This document shows positions 10,909 through 22,896 of a stretch of 64,000 bases of DNA, piece after piece (within the stretch, counting starts at the first letter, position 1; every line of letters starts with the position of its first letter). This stretch comes from Iris pallida (lineage: Eukaryota; Streptophyta; Magnoliopsida; Asparagales; Iridaceae): NCBI GenBank assembly GCA_029216955.1, contig JANAVB010003999.1, forward strand, positions 3,638,999 through 3,702,998, in the 5' to 3' direction. A program made the position numbers and the translations under genes. Below the pieces are notes generated by a model. The model was given only the letters and a program-made list of their open reading frames with translations, did no database searches and was not told where the DNA came from.

Positions 10909-11157
10909 CGTTATATGCTAACCTAGCCAACGTTTACAAAAATGTTGGAGAAATAAACGTTGGAAAAGACCTATTTTCTTGTAGTGATAGTAGGATGTTA
11001 TATCATATTTCAAGTTATGAATCAAATAGTAATTTGGAGCAGAGAGCTTCAATATTTATACATTATACTCCAGATATTGTGATGGATCCTTGCATGTTTT
11101 CAAATTTCTTGCAATTTCATTAATTGACTTATAAATTGAACCTTTCCTTCTTTCCAG

Positions 11158-11235
11158 GTTCCTCTTGACACTTTTGCCCATTCAATGTGGTTCTCAAGAC
11201 ATGATCCTAATCCGAACGAGGATGCTAAGATGTAG
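11158..11235 (+). pseudogene. Last-exon-like captured fragment
   Basis: After a pyrimidine-rich acceptor (TTCTTTCCAG) the frame reads VPLDTFAHSMWFSRHDPNPN then EDAKM and a TAG at 11233-11235. The clean acceptor and hydrophilic C-terminal end suggest the terminal exon of a captured gene. I do not recognise the protein. A 3'-UTR-like AT-rich stretch follows. Confidence 0.35.
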
Positions 11236-11390
11236 TACTAGTAGGACTCTTACATATTATGTAATAGGCTTTGTTAGTCTTAAACAAATTGAATCATATA
11301 TTCTTGGAACTTTTTAAATATATTATTGTTGGTTAATTATTTGTGAACATTGTTGGTTTGGTTAATTATTTGTGAGCATGGTTGGTTTTG

Positions 11391-11393
<3 letters not shown>

Positions 11394-11475
<82 letters not shown>
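11394..11475. repeat. (AT)n microsatellite
   Basis: Uninterrupted AT dinucleotides for about 80 bp, next to the right subterminal region of CACTA-2. Confidence 0.97.
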
Positions 11476-11477
<2 letters not shown>

Positions 11478-11803
11478 GTGAAACATATCAATGACATTTA
11501 TTAAATGTCATAGAATATTTTAGATGACATCAACAAAGTGTCATAATTTTGATGAAATTTATGAACTGTCATTGAAGAATGCTATGATGACACCAATAAA
11601 GTGCTGTGGAATAAGCGTTACACGACATGCAGGAAATTTCGTGAAACATATCAATGACATTCATTAAATGTCATAGAACGTTTTAGATGACATTTACAAA
11701 GTGTCATAATTTTGAAGACATTTATGAACTGTCATTGAAGCACGCTAAGATGACACCAATAAAGTGTTATGGAATAAGCATCACACGACATCTAGGAAAT
11801 GTC
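11478..11803. repeat. 163-bp tandem duplication in CACTA-2 subterminal region
   Basis: Two units begin with GTGAAACATATCAATGACAT at 11478 and 11641 and share the order of the ATGTCAT/GTGTCAT words. Such arrays are the expected transposase-binding zone of CACTA elements. Confidence 0.85.
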
Positions 11804-11953
11804 ATCGTGAAGTTATTATATGACACTTACAGAGTGTCGTTGAAAGTTAAAAAATATTCTATGACACCCCCTCTAGATAGCCCCAAAAAAGTGCCATAGA
11901 AAGTCATCAACGACACTTTTTGAGTGTAATAAAAACATTTTTTTGTTGTAGTG

Positions 11954-13560
11954 CTTCCTCTTCAGATAATTCTACTTCTTCTACAAAATTAGATGTGTAA
12001 TGAGGAACTTCCGTCGTGTCCACTTCTATAATATTTGTTACAAGAGGTAGTTCATCCTCTTGATAAGCTATATCGTCAACCTCAAAGGTATTTCTAGCTT
12101 TGGTCTTGCATACTGCCCACCAGTCCGACCTTGTTGTTCCCCGTTTAGGATAACTTATGAAGTACACGAGCTGAGCCTGACTTGATAGGACAAATGGTTC
12201 ATAGGCTTGATATCGACGCCGATAGTTTGTATCCACAAGACCGTGCTTGTCTACTTTCCAACCTTGACCTTCAATCGGATCGAACCAATCACACCTGAAT
12301 AACACAATCTTAGCAGGCCCTATTCCATAACTATATGTCAGCTCCACAATCTCCCGTAGGACGTCATAGAAATCGTTGCCCGCATCAACATCTTTGTAGT
12401 TCGAAGATCTGATACACAAACAACTATTTTTGGTGTAATCGAGATCCACAAAGTTGTCTCTGATCGGACAAGTTGTTGACTTGAACCTAAACCCATTAAC
12501 ACAGTAGCTTGGCCATATTTTTGCAGCATAAATTGGTCCCTTGGCTAGCATTCTAATAGACTCATTCTCAAGTCTTGCGTATGGACGATCGACCTAAATA
12601 CCACAAAAAAATAAATTAAGCTCATTCTCAAGTGCATATACAGAAAGGTAATTACAGAGTTCTCAAGTCTTACATATGCACTCAACCATGATGGAAAATA
12701 ATGCCTCATTTCTTGTTCTAGTTCTTCTTCTATTATGTGTGGCCTACCTGACCTCACATCATTATTAAATATGCTGAAAACAACATCGTTCAATTAATGT
12801 AATAGTATAATAATCAACACTATTAAAATAATATAGACGTATTAATTACTTACCCCTCCAGCTTCTCTACTTTATTATCGTCGCAGTTGAGTAATACATA
12901 CACCTGAGCAGCCCTTAGCTCATCATCGTTCAGATATCTCTTTTTAATTTTACCCGATGGCTTTCCTGGAGCATTGAATACCTTCAATATTGTATCATTA
13001 CATTCATGATCTCCGTCGTCGTTTCTGGAAGCTCTCGTTCTATTAGTTGTAACATGAGGCTTGAAATACATCGAACAAAAGTTTGTAATCTCTTCGAGAA
13101 CATAGGCTTCACAAATAGAACCCTCGACCCGTGCCTTATTTTTTACCTTTCTTTTTAGGTGATTCAAATGTCGCTCGAACGGGTACAACCATCGATATTC
13201 GACGGGTCCATCAACACGTGCCTCATAGGATAGATGAATCGGCAAATGCTCCATAGAGTCGAAGAATCTAGGAGGAAACACCCTCTCTAGCTTGCACAGT
13301 GTTACCGCAATGTCCTTTTCTTGCTTTTCTAGACGATCAACGAGCAATTTCTTAGAACAAGGATCCCTGAAGAATATGCTAAGCTCCGTCAATGGATCCC
13401 AAACTGCCTGCGGTAAGATTTCCCAAAATGCAATCAGAATTAACTTCTCCATGAATACGTGACAATCGTGGCTCTTCATACCCGTCAATTTGTTTTCCTT
13501 CGGATCGACACATCTTCTCAGATTTGACACATATCCGTATAGAAATTTTAGGCCCTAGAT
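11954..13560 (-). pseudogene. CACTA-1 TNP2-like transposase, C-terminal half
   Basis: Minus-strand exons: 13555 to about 12850 (LKFLYGYVSNLRRCVD, then MKSHDCHVFMEKLILIAFW and SICEAYVLEEITNFCSMYF, the DUF4218-type block), about 12780-12660 (SGRPHIIEEELEQEMRHYFP), and about 12594-11954 (VDRPYARLENESIRMLAKGP, then a long DUF4216-type block with VLFRCDWFD and the SDWWAVCKTKAR region). Introns have GT/AG borders. The gene catalyses excision and insertion of CACTA ends in intact elements. It is cut on the left by CACTA-2, where the acidic tail resumes at 1789, and on the right by A. The ORF seen to 11907 runs into CACTA-2 and is not the natural end. The left A TSD copy TAGAT at 13556-13560 would give an in-frame TAG here. 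Confidence 0.85.
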
Positions 13561-15368
13561 TGTAGTGCCCCGAAATTCGTGATACGTATTTTATACGTGT
13601 TCGTATTTCTGACCCGTATTTTTTATTTTCTTTGATTAGTTAGTTGTGGTTTATTTTCATATTTAGCATTGTGGTTTAATTGTCATTTATCGTTCATGGA
13701 TTAATTCTGATTAGTGGAGCTTGGTTTTATTTGGATAGGAGAAGGATTGGGTTGGTTTAGTTTGGTTTTAATTGTGATGGAACACCTTAACCTGTACTCC
13801 ACCCTCATTCCACCACAACTCACCCTCATTAAAATCCCCACCAACTTTCTCTCTCCTCATAACTTCCATTAATTTCTTCATCTTCTTCTTCCTTCCTCCA
13901 CACAACACCAACACCATAGGCAAGTGCACCTTGCCACCACATAAGGACCCAATTTTATTTGTCCACTAGCTAGATTAGGCCATGGTGAACAATATTAGAA
14001 CTTGGCATTTTATGATTTGGAGCTTCCATTTTTCTAGATCTAGGTTTTAACCATTTTCTGTTTTTCTTAGTTTTGATCTATTAAACTTAGATTTTTCCTT
14101 GTTTGGAGGCTTCCATGTGGAAGAAAATTTGATTTTACACAAGTTAGAACTTTGAAAATCCAAATTTGGTTTTGTTTTGGCAAAGTTATGAAGATTTAAA
14201 ATTTAGGGTTCTTAGAGTTCTTCCTCTCGGCCAGATGGAGAAGATGACTCTCGGCCTGTGCCTTGCGCTGGGCTGACTTGCGCTGGCGCTTCTTAGCCCC
14301 GCATCTTCCTCCCCTTGGCGCACTTGAATGCTGCGCTGTTCATTCCCTGCGCAAGCCTACCCTAGCGAACTTGACTGCTGCGCCGCTCGCTCTCAGCTCG
14401 GCTCAGCTCCAGCGCAATCCAACCCTAGTGCAGCTCACCCCAGCGCGCTTGACTTCAGCGCAACCCGCTTCCAGCGCAAGCCAACTTCAGCGCAACCCGC
14501 TCCCAGCATAAGCCAACTTCGGCGCAACCCGACCCAGCGCAGTCCATCCCCTGCGCAGTTTATTCCCTGCGCAGTCCATCCCCCTCTGCGCAATCTGATC
14601 CCCTGCGCAACCTACTTGCCCATGATGATTTGGTTTTATTTCTTAGACTTGACTTCTTTTTTGTGGATTAGAGTTTTGGGATCTTGTTCCACACAACACG
14701 ACTGTCTTGGCCCAACACGACCTGGCACGGTTTTTGTTGTTTTGCTTATGACTAGTACGGTTTTCGTAATTTCTGTAAAATATGATTTTAGTACTTTCTG
14801 ATCTCCTTTATAGTGACCCGATGGGGTGCACCCTTGACTTTTAACCTGTACTTCATGATTAATCTTGGTACTGGATAACTTGATAGTGGCCCGTGGCGGC
14901 GCACTCCTAACTTGTAACTTTTAACTTGTAACTTGTAACTTGACTTGACTTGATGACTAACTTGACTCGTATAATCCTCCTTGACGCCGTGGGTGTTCAT
15001 TCTTGCCGCCTTGTGCAATCCACTTGTCTTGTCTCATATCATGTCTAGGACGTGACTCCCTGAGTACCACGGTCAGGGATTCATACTGAATCTGGCTAGG
15101 GTAATGACTAGATTGATCAAATAGTTCATGGAGAATTTTCCAGTTACCTGTTGTCCCTTTGGTCCCGGCCTTATATACATATATACATGGGATTTGTTGC
15201 TATCCGTCGAGATGAGCGCACTTCTAGCCCGCCGTCGAGTGTGGTACCTTAGGACACATGTATCTTACTACAGTGTGTCTGCTATATCATGTTATCTTTT
15301 CTTTTTCTTGCTGGGATCACTCAGGTAGTAACAAACAGGTAACCGGACTTGGAATTTCTTATTTGCAT

Positions 15369-18166
15369 TGTCACGCCCCAGAACCAGAATACTGGAGAGC
15401 GGGGGCAGACATAGCCAGCTACGTATAATAAAATGGAATCCATCTCACCATACGGTCACGGCTGTCTAGATATGTGAGGGTTTCACTACAATCAATCAGT
15501 CTCTTAAGGTCAAAAAATAGCCTATTGTCTCAATCTCAACCAACAAATAATAGTTACAAGATGTCAGACCACCAAATACACAATAGTAAGGCGTCCCATA
15601 CATTACATATTCGGAATGATCATGAAGCTCGTCGTTACAAAATATGAGGACTAGCAAGAGTTTAGTCATACATGATCAACCCTAGGTTGCCAATCATGTT
15701 ACAGTCCGTAGGCAGACAGTAAGTAAAATGTACACGAGCTAACACTTGCTCGGCGGCTAAACGCCTCAAAAAGAATAATTTTACAATAGAGTAGGAAAGC
15801 AAAAATAAACCCACTCGTTGCCCTGGTTACGCCTGGTGTTCACCATCTGGCTGGAAAACCGGTAGATCTCCTGGAGTCGCTCCAGTATCTGGCCATACAA
15901 AACCAGCTGGATCAGATCCCAGAAAGAGCAAGTGCCACAAAGGAGGCCATAAAATAAGAACAAAAGCCAGCATATCAAAACATAAGAAATAGGAGAAAAG
16001 TACAAGTAATAAAGAGTACAACAGGACAATAAACGACTAGGGACGTGGAACCATTCCGGGAGCCAGGTTACAACTCGTAAACCAAACAAGGACCGGGGTT
16101 GTAACCCTTCGCCTGAATAGCACTTGTCTCTATCCATTTATTGTTAAAGATAAGTAGAACAATCATGTACAGGAGTACCAGGTACAGGGACTTAGACGAG
16201 ACTTAGACCAGGCTAGATATCATCCATTCACAAACGGCCAAGCAATTACTGCGGCTTACTACTTAACTAACTAGGGTTATCACAAGCCTAATTACTAACA
16301 AGATGCAACTGAGAAATTCCAAGTCCGGTTACCTGTTTGTTACTACCTGAGTGATCCCAGCAAGAAAAAGAAAAGATAGCATGATATAGCAGACACACTT
16401 TAGTAAGATACATGTGTCCTAAGGTACCACACTCGACGGTGGGCTGGAAGTGCGCTTATCTCGACGGATAGCAACAAATCCCATGTATATATGTATATAA
16501 GGCCGGAACCAAAGGGGCAACAGGTAACTGGGAAATTCTCCATGAACTATTTGATCAATCTAGTCATTACCCTAGCCAGATTCAGTATGAATTCCTGACC
16601 GTGGTACTCAGGGAGTCACGTCCTAGACATGATGCGAGACAAGACAAGTGGATTGCACAAGGCGGCAAGAATGAACACCCACGGCGTCAAGGAGGATTAT
16701 ACGAGTCAAGTTAGTCATCAAGTCAAGTCAAGTTACAAGTTACAAGTTACAAGTTACAAGTTAGGAGTGCGCCGCCACGGGCCACTATCAAGTTATCCAG
16801 TACCAAGATTAATCATGAAGTACAAGTTAAAAGTCAAGGGTGCACCCCATCGGGTCACTATCAAGGAGATCAGAAAGTACTAAAATTATATTTCACAGAA
16901 ATCACGAAAACCGTACAAGTCATAAGCAAAACACCAAAAACCGGGCCAGGTCGTGTCGGGCTAAGACAGTCGTGTTGTGTGGAACAAGATCCCAAAACTC
17001 TAATCCACAAAAGAGAAGTCAAGTCCAAGAAATAAAACCAAATCATCATGGGCAAGTAGGTCGCGCAGGGGAATCAGATTGCGCAGGGGGAATGGACTGC
17101 GCAGGGAATAAACTACGCAGGGGATGGACTGCGCTGGATCGGGTTGCGCTGAAGTTGGCTTGCGCTGGGAGCGGGTTGCGCTGAAGTCAAGCGCGTTAGG
17201 GTGAGCTGCGCTGGGGTTGGATTGCGCTGGAGCTGAGCCGAGCTGAGAGCGAGCGGCGCAGCAGTCAAGTGCACTAGGGTCGGCTTACGCAGGGAATGAA
17301 TGGCGCAGCAGTCAAGTGCGCTAGGGTCGGCTTGCGCAGGGAATGAACGGTGCAGCATTCAAGTGCGCCAAGGGGAAGAAGGCGCTGGGCTAAGAAGCGC
17401 CAGCGCAAGTCAGCCCAGCACAAGGCGCTGGCCGAGGAGTGTGCAGTCTGGCCATGCGCTAAAGAGCGCAGGCCGAGAGTCATCTTCTCCATCTGGCCGA
17501 GAGGAAGAACTCCAAGAACCCTAAATTTCAAATCTTCATAACTTTGCCAAAACAAAACCAAATTTGGATTTCCAAAGTTCTAACTTGTGTAAAATCGAAT
17601 TCTCTTCCACATGGAAGCCTCCAAACAAGGAAAAATCTAAGTTTAATAGATCAAAACCAAGAAAAACCGAAAATAGTTAAAACCTAGATCTAGAAAAATA
17701 GAAGCTCCAAATCACAAAATGCCAAGTTCTAATATTGTTCACCATGGCCTAATCTAGCTAATGGATAAATAAAATTGGGTCCTTATGTGGTGGCAAGGTG
17801 CACTTGCCTATGGTGTTGGTGTTGTGTGGAGGAAGGAAGAAGAAGATGAAGAAATTAATGGAAGTTATGAGGAGAGAGAAAGTTGGTGGGGATTTTAATG
17901 AGGGTAGGTTGTGGTGGAATGAGGGTGGAGTATAGGTTAAGGTGTTCCATCACAATTAAAACCAAACTAAACCAACCCAATCCTTCTCCTATCCAAGTAA
18001 AACCAAGCTCCACTAATCACAGTTAATCCATGAACGATAAATGACAATTAAACCACAATGCTAAATATGAAGATAAACCTCAACTAACTAATCAAAAAAA
18101 ATGAGAAATACAGGTCAAAAATACGAACACGTATAAAATACGCATCACGAATTTCGGGGCACTACA
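15369..18166 (-). repeat. B 3' LTR
   Basis: Starts TGTCACGCCCCAGAACC and ends GGGGCACTACA on the plus strand. It holds the GCGC-rich minisatellite at 17056-17470. ORFs in it recur in all A/B LTR copies and are repeats, not genes. Confidence 0.92.
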
Positions 18167-18621
18167 TCCTACCCCCTTAAAAGAATTCCGTCCTCAAAAT
18201 TTAATCAAGAGGCTAGAGATGTCGGGACAGCTATACTATCGCAAGCAATCTACGCTACCAATCAATCATACAATCATACATGCAAGCAAGGAATCGAAGT
18301 GCAAGGCATAAGGAAGATATTACACCTCACGAGCCAAACCGATTGGGATAACGTGATCGGATATCATCCTCACACTCCCACACTTGACTCTCCCAAGCAA
18401 CGATGAACTCAAGCAACACGAACTAAACTGATAGTTTTTGCGCTTGAGGTCTCTCTCTTTGGTTAAATAGGGACACGGGCCTCTCCTCATACGAAAAGGT
18501 TGGTACCAATAATCGTTTTCGAATGATCTAGGACATGGCTCGGGCCCGGGATATACCGTTGTAATTAGGATACATAAAACATGACATGTGTCTCGTATAA
18601 CGACGGCGGAAAGGAAGACAA

Positions 18622-19803
18622 TTAGACACAGATACCTCTCTGCCGATTCTGGATCTGGGCCTGGGCCAGGACGAACTGCTGAGGTCTCCGTTGCTGGAAG
18701 GCCTGGGCCTGAGACGGCAATGGACCCGGAAACGAAAGCTGCTGTGGTTGGTGAACTGGAGCTGGTTCTAGTGCGGGTGCTGGTCCCATAACCGAGGGAC
18801 TAGTTACTGTCGACGATGATCTGTTTCTGAACGGACAAGATCCTATCATGTGGTCCGGCGAACCACAAACCAAGCACAATCCCTGTGCTCTGCGGCACTC
18901 AGTAACAACATGTCCGGGCTTCCCGCAATGAGAACAACCGGTTGCGAAAGGCCGCTTTTGCTTCTGCTGCTGGGGATAGGTCGGGGCAGAATGCTGTAAG
19001 GAGGTAACCGAACCTGTCCTCGTAGCTCCAATGGTCAGGGCCCTAGCTGCTGGGGCCGGTGCTGAGGATTGGTTCATCTGGTCGTGAGACCGCTTCCGAT
19101 CTCCGGTCCGGTCCGCTATCTTTCGGGAAGTGTACTCATGCCTCCTTGCTGCTAGCAAGACGGCATCAAAAGTTCTGTGCTTGAACTGCTCTACTGCCAA
19201 TATGACCTCCAAGTGGAGCCCCTGCTGAAATCGCTGTGCTCTGTCTAGCTCGGTTGCCACCAAGGTGGGAGCAAACCGACTCAACCTTGAAAACTCGGCC
19301 GCATATCCGTCGACCGTCCTGCTCATCTGCCTGAGATTACTAAACCTGGCCTGCAGGTCATATCTAGCCACTGCGTCGAAGTACTTGGTCTGAAACATAT
19401 CACTGAATACCGCCCACATGACAGGCGTACTCAAACTCGCTGCTTGCATAGCCCACCAGCTGCGGGCTAGATCTAGTAACTGCAGGCGCACCACCGCCAC
19501 CTTCTCTGCTTCGGGGGTCCTGGCTGCCTCCAAGATAACTTCAATATCCTGTAGCCAGACATCTGCAGCAATAGCATCCTCGCTGCCGTCGAAGAAGGAA
19601 GGGTTCAGGCGCTTGAAATTGTTGACCGCACTATTCCCTCGAGGACCACTTTCGCTCACAGCATCTTGTACTACTTGCTGCAAGGCATCACCTCGACGGT
19701 CCTAAGATGCAAGCAACTCACGGATGAGTCCTATCAAGACCCCATCCTCTGACCCTGCTAGCAGAAATAGCTGGACTGGGGGTACTGGTTCTCCAGAAGG
19801 CAT
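18622..19803 (-). pseudogene. B gag (gypsy-type, two zinc knuckles), one stop
   Basis: The frame opens at ATG 19803 (MPSGEPVPPVQ) and ends at TAA 18622, about 393 codons with a single TAG near 19700 where A has CAG. The middle holds the Retrotrans_gag capsid region (LLDLARSWWAMQA, W-A-V-F-x-x-x-F-x-x-x-Y-F, then RFSNLRQMSRTVDGYAAEF). Two C-x2-C-x4-H-x4-C knuckles follow: CSHCGKPGHVVTEC and CLVCGSPDHMIGSC. The tail is Pro/Gln-rich. Gag packages the element RNA into particles. Nothing follows it but about 450 bp and the purine tract, so no pol was present when this copy inserted. Apart from the one stop it is the best-preserved copy of this gag in the window. Confidence 0.9.
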
Positions 19804-20094
19804 GGCTCGGGAGGCGGCTGCTGAGGACTGACCTTGATCTTCTTGCTGTTGCTGGGCTGCCGGCCGAACTTCTTCTGGCTGATCAACAGGAACGATGCCA
19901 CTGAAGTAATGACATCAGAAATATTAAGGAAGGACCAGGATAGAACAATGATACAAGCATGTTATCAAGTCAGGGATCCAAGGAGATAAGAAGATACGAA
20001 GGAAGATCAAAGGCGAGTACAGATTGAGACATCTATCCGGTAAACCCTCACATTTCTTGATTGACAAGACCTGCATGGGCCACCACTTAAACCA

Positions 20095-22896
20095 TGTTAC
20101 GCCTAGAACCATAATACTGGAGAGCGGGGGCAGACATAGCCAGCTGCGTATAATAAAATGGAATCCATCTCACCATACGGTCACGGCTGTCTAGATATAT
20201 GAGGGTTTCACTACAATCCATCAGTCTCTTAAGGTCATAAAATAGCCTATTGTCTCAATCTCAACCAACTAATAATAGTTACAAGATGTCAGACCACCAA
20301 ATACACAATAGTAAGGCGTCCCATATATTATATATTCAGAATGATCATGAAGCTAGTCGTTACAAAATGTGAGGACTAGCAAGAGTTTAGTCATACATGA
20401 TCAACCCTAGGTTGCCAATCATGTTACAGCCCGTAGGCAGACAGTAAGTAAAATGTACACGAGCTAACGCTTGCTCGGCGGCTAAACGCCTCAAAAAGAA
20501 TAATTTTACAATAGAGTGGGAAAGCAAAAATAAACTCACTCGTTGTCCTGGTTACGTCTGGTGTTCACCATCGGGCTGGAAAATCGGTAGATCCCTTGGA
20601 GTTGCTCCGGTATCTGGCCATACAAAACCAGCTGGATCAGATCCCAGAAAGAGCAAGTGCCACAAAGGAGGCCACGAAATAAGAACAAAAGCCAGCATAT
20701 CAGAACATAAGAAATAGAAGAAAAGTACAAGTAATAAAGAGTACAACATGACAATAAATGACTAGGGACGTAGAACCATTCCGGGAGCCAGGTTACAACC
20801 CGTAAACCAAACAATGACCGGGGTTGTAACCCTTCGCCTGAATAGCACTTGTCTCTATCCATTTATTGTTAAAGATAAGTAGAACAATCATATACAGGAG
20901 TACCAGGTACAGGGACTTAGACGAGACTTAGACCAGACTAGATATCATCCACTCACAAACGACCAAGCAATTACTGCGGCTTACTACTTAACTAACTAGG
21001 GTTATCACAAGCCTAATTACTAACAAGATGCAAATAAGAAATTCCAAGTCCGGTTACCTGTTTGTTACTACCTGAGTGATCCCAGTAAGAAAAAAAAGAT
21101 AACATGATATAGCAGACACACTGTAGTAAGATACATGTGTCCTAAGGTACCATACTCGACGGCGGGCTGGAAGTGCGCTCATCTCGACGGATAGCAACAA
21201 ATCCCATGTATATATGTATATAAAGCCGGGACCAAAGGGGCAACAGGTAACTGGAAAATTCTTCATGAACTATTTGATCAATCTAGTCATTACCCTAGCC
21301 AGATTCAGTATGAATCCCTGACCGTGGTACTCAGGGAGTCACGTCCTAGACATGATGCGAGACAAGACAAGTGGATTGCACAAGGCGGCAAGAATAAACA
21401 CCCACGGCATCAAGGAGGATTATACGAGTCAAGTTAGTCATCAAGTCAAGTCAAGTTACAAGTTACAAGTTACAAGTTACAAGTTACAAGTTAGGAGTGC
21501 GCCGCCACGGGCCACTATCAAGTTATCCAGTACCAAGATTAATCATGAAGTACAGGTTAAAAGTCAAGGGTGCACCCCATCGGGTCACTATCAAGGAGAT
21601 CAGAAAGTACTAAAATCATATTTCACAGAAATCACGAAAATCGTACTAGTCATAAGCAAAACACCGAAAACCATGCCAGGTCGTGTTGGGCCAAGACAGT
21701 CGTGTTGTGTGGAACAAGATCCCAAAAATCTAATCCACAAAAGAGAAGTCAAGTCCAAAAAATAAAACCAAATCATCATGGGCAAGTAGGTCGCGCAGGG
21801 GAATCAGATTGCGCAGGGGGAATGGACTGCGCAGGGAATAATCTGTGCAGGGGATGTACTGTGCTGGGTCGGGTTGCGTCGAAGTTGGCTTGCGCTGGGA
21901 GCGGGTTGCGCTGAAGTCAAGCGCGCTGGGGTGAGCTGCGCTAGGGTTGGATTGTACTGGAGCTGAGCCGAGCTGAGAGCGAGCGGTACAGCAGTCAAGT
22001 ACGATAGGGTCGGCTTGCGCAGGGAATGAACGACACAGCAGTCAAGTGCGCTAGGGTCGGCTTGTGCAGGGAATGAACGGCGCAGCATTCAAGTGCGCCA
22101 AGGGGAGGAAGGCGCTGGGCTAAGAAGCGCCAGCGCAAGTCAGCCCAGCGCAAGGCGCTGGTCGAGGAGTGCGCTGTCTGGCCATGCGCTAAAGAGCGCA
22201 GGCCGAGAGTCATCTTCTCCATCTGGCCGAGAGGAAGAACTCCAAGAACCCTAAATTTCAAATCTTCATAACTTTGCCAAAACAAAACCAAATTTAGATT
22301 TCCAAAGTTCTAACTTGTGTAAAATCAAATTCTCTTCCACATAGAAGCCTCCAAACAAGGAAAAATCTAAGTTTAATAGATCAAAACCAAGAAAATCCGA
22401 AAATGGTTAAAACCTAGATCTAGAAAAATGGAAGCTCCAAATCATAAAATACCAAGTTCTAATGTTGTTCACCATGGCCTAATCTAGCTAATGGACAAAT
22501 AAAATTGGGTCCTTATGTGGTGTCAAGGTGCACTTGCCTATGGTGTTGGTGTTGTGTGGAGGAAGGAAGAAGAAGATGAAGAAATTATTGGAAGTTATGA
22601 GGAGAGAGAAAGTTGGTGGGGATTTTAATGAGGGTGGGTTGTGGTAGAATGAGGGTGGAGTACAGGTTAAGGTGTTCCATCACAATTAAAACCAAACTAA
22701 ACAAACCCAATCCTTCTCCTATCCTAATAAAACCAAACTCTACTAATCAGAATTAATCCATGAACGATAAATGACAATTAAACCACAATACTAAATATGA
22801 AAATAAACCACAACTAACTAATCAAAGAAAATGAGAAATACGGGTCAGAAATACGAATACGTATAAAATACGTATCACGAATTTTGGGGCACTACA
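20095..22896 (-). repeat. B 5' LTR
   Basis: 2,802 bp, matching 15369-18166; begins TGTTACGCCTAGAACC on the plus strand, where two transitions spoil the usual TGTCACGCCCCAG end. It contains the minisatellite copy at 21790-22200. Confidence 0.92.

Larger units (their letters stand above)
9868..10986. mobile_element. CACTA-3, small non-autonomous CACTA element
   Basis: Ends CACTACAAGAAAA (9868-9880) and TTTTCTTGTAGTG (to 10986) with a 3-bp TSD ATA (9865-9867 and 10987-10989). It is 1,119 bp long and non-coding. The interior is built of AACGTT/ACGTTTA words and a 63-bp tandem repeat, and carries a SINE. The TIR differs from those of CACTA-1 and CACTA-2, so a third transposase family is implied. 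Confidence 0.92.
1793..11953. mobile_element. CACTA-2, non-autonomous CACTA element with captured gene fragments
   Basis: Left end CACTACAACAAAA at 1793-1805, right end TTTTGTTGTAGTG to 11953, flanked by a 3-bp TSD CTT (1790-1792 and 11954-11956). Subterminal regions (1800-2030 and 11480-11930) are full of GTGTCAT/ATGACAC words, as expected for transposase binding sites. No transposase, reverse transcriptase or long ORF is visible in its 10.2 kb. The interior holds an ABCB-like fragment (2137-2460), LTR element G (3052-5287), an unrecognised minus ORF, PIEZO-like exons (6786-6914 and 8692-8892), CACTA-3 (9868-10986) and a last-exon-like piece (11158-11235). It therefore looks like a gene-capturing 'Pack-CACTA' moved in trans. 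It landed in the CACTA-1 transposase gene. Confidence 0.9.
15369..22896 (-). mobile_element. Element B, gag-only LTR retrotransposon, sibling of A in reverse orientation
   Basis: Perfect TSD TGCAT (15364-15368 and 22897-22901). LTRs are 15369-18166 (3', 2,798 bp) and 20095-22896 (5', 2,802 bp). The internal region 18167-20094 is 1,928 bp, exactly as in A. On the minus strand a purine tract AAGGGGGTAGGA (18167-18178) directly precedes the 3' LTR. The sequence after the 5' LTR begins TGGTTTAAGTGGTGG, not the usual TGGTATCAGAGC. Only gag is encoded. B sits inside the LTR of its own relative A. Confidence 0.93.

Noticed and set aside
14263..14801. ORFs of 82 and 157 aa with SAQ/NPT repeats
   Set aside because: They recur in the LTR copies of A and B because of the GCGCAA minisatellite; reading frames are not conserved between copies.
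15369..22896. Considered as two solo LTRs rather than one element
   Set aside because: A gag-bearing internal region joins them in the same orientation and a single TGCAT duplication flanks the whole unit.
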